The notes under the pieces were generated by a model. It searched no databases and was not told the DNA's origin. It saw nothing but the letters and a program-made list of their open reading frames with translations. The position numbers and the translations under genes are program-made. DNA of 64,000 nucleotides from Bacteroidales bacterium Phil6 (lineage in GTDB: Bacteria > Bacteroidota > Bacteroidia > Bacteroidales > F082), in assembly GCA_002633315.1 (NCBI GenBank), contig NWBN01000022.1:62001-126000 (forward strand), in the 5' to 3' direction. Below, piece after piece: positions 63,405-64,000 of this stretch (positions are counted from its first letter, which is position 1; the number at the start of each line of letters is the position of its first letter).

Positions 63405-64000
63405 TTGAAAAAATTATATCGTTATATCATCAGGTCATATATCGGCACGTTTTTTTTTACTTTTTTCGTTGCCGTATTCATTCTTTTGATGCAATTTTTA
63501 TGGTGTTATATCGATGATTTTGTCGGAAAAGGTTTGGAAGTCAGTGTTATATTAAAACTATTGTTTTATACATCCATAACTTTTGTTCCCATGGCATTGC
63601 CTTTGGCAATATTGCTTTCTTCGTTGATGTGTTTCGGTAAACTTGGCGAGTATTACGAACTTGTTGCCATGAAAGCTTCCGGCATTTCTATTTGGAAGAT
63701 AATGCGCCCTTTGTTGGTGTTTTCCGTAATAATGAGTTTTGTGGCATTTTTCTTTTCCAATAATGTTCTTCCTTATGCCAACCTTAAATCACAGTCTCTG
63801 CTTTATGATGTACGACATCAGAAAATGGCACTCGATATACCTGAAGGTGTTTTTTACAGGGGAATTGACGATTATGTGATAAGAGTTGGTAAAAAAGGAG
63901 ATGATGGTAACTCGTTGTACGATGTCATGATCTATGATCATTCTGATGGAAAAGGCAATGTGAAGGTTACTACTGCAGATTCCGGTTATATTGCTTTGTC
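63405..64000 (+). CDS. LptF/LptG (YjgP/YjgQ) family permease, N-terminal part
   Basis: From a TTG start at 63405 the frame stays open to the window edge (198 codons). It begins with LKKLYRYIIRSYIGTFFFTF and has hydrophobic helices at about 12-35, 50-75 and 100-120, then a periplasmic region (ALDIPEGVFYRGIDDYVIRV), the layout of YjgP/YjgQ permeases. Such permeases pull LPS from the inner membrane with LptB and LptC. The homopolymer T9 near 63450 lies within the first helix. The C-terminal half is outside the window. Confidence 0.85.
   Translation, partial: MKKLYRYIIRSYIGTFFFTFFVAVFILLMQFLWCYIDDFVGKGLEVSVILKLLFYTSITFVPMALPLAILLSSLMCFGKLGEYYELVAMKASGISIWKIMRPLLVFSVIMSFVAFFFSNNVLPYANLKSQSLLYDVRHQKMALDIPEGVFYRGIDDYVIRVGKKGDDGNSLYDVMIYDHSDGKGNVKVTTADSGYIAL

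Noticed and set aside
1..64000. CRISPR arrays, rRNA genes, insertion sequences or prophage genes
   Set aside because: No regularly spaced repeats, rRNA sequence, transposase or phage structural genes were recognised by eye.

Overview
This window is a 64 kb piece of a low-GC Bacteroidota chromosome, most probably an uncharacterised member of the order Bacteroidales. The evidence is the repeated -7 promoter box TAnnTTTG (mostly TATCTTTG or TATATTTG) upstream of many genes, a secreted protein with a type IX secretion (T9SS) C-terminal sorting domain, an ECF sigma / FecR / STN-domain set, short-form AMP nucleosidase, DUF3822 and DUF4271 proteins, and lineage-typical clusters (coaX-OMP-TPR-lptC-hemolysin-ppiD; DUF4271-hemD-rnpA-yidD-ctpA). 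Most of the window is ordinary housekeeping DNA. No CRISPR array, rRNA operon, intact insertion sequence or prophage was found.

Layout. 1-1440: the N-terminus of a membrane protein with an HExxH motif, then hemW. 1689-4163: a large PIF1/RecD-like helicase. 4489-8153: an accessory island with an AAA+ ATPase, two pieces of a restriction-modification system that look joined by a deletion, and a dead restriction-endonuclease-like fragment on the opposite strand. 8166-9978: a YeiH-type exporter and tRNA-Phe. 10107-17574: the envelope cluster coaX, OMP, TPR protein, lptC, hemolysin-family protein and ppiD-like foldase. 17763-19600: an orphan glycosyltransferase carrying a nine-G tract, and a SUMF1-type lipoprotein. 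19924-26899: mdh, recX, prfB (with its programmed +1 frameshift), fumC, cstA-like carrier and a THUMP-like methyltransferase. 27125-35040: a C1 peptidase, an unknown membrane protein, a C69 dipeptidase, rsmD, DUF3822, small unknowns including a 25-residue repeat protein, and a radical SAM enzyme. 35572-42843: AMP nucleosidase, holA, acyl-CoA ligase and purL. 42928-49173: ECF sigma factor, FecR anti-sigma factor, an STN-domain outer-membrane barrel and a large T9SS-exported beta-helix protein. 49537-54662: rplU, rpmA, serS, a lipoprotein, a TPR protein and rsmA. 54823-60433: O-antigen ligase, ctpA, yidD, rnpA, hemD and DUF4271. 60571-64000: pta, ackA, a stand-alone PAS protein and the start of an LptF/LptG permease.

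Metabolically, mdh and fumC fit the reductive C4 (malate to fumarate) branch, and pta-ackA fits acetate and ATP formation, as in fermentative gut-type Bacteroidales; this is inference. Peptidases C1 and C69 plus two TPR proteins suggest peptide use and envelope work.

Most notable: (i) the ECF/FecR/STN-barrel/T9SS module, which looks like a FecIR signalling circuit whose transducer is a plug-less barrel instead of a TonB-dependent receptor; (ii) the restriction-modification scar; (iii) the G9 tract in a glycosyltransferase, a candidate phase-variation switch; (iv) the prfB frameshift with a perfect Shine-Dalgarno-like stimulator in a phylum that seldom uses Shine-Dalgarno initiation; and (v) two genes (hemW and recX) whose -7 boxes end four bases before the ATG, implying leaderless transcripts.
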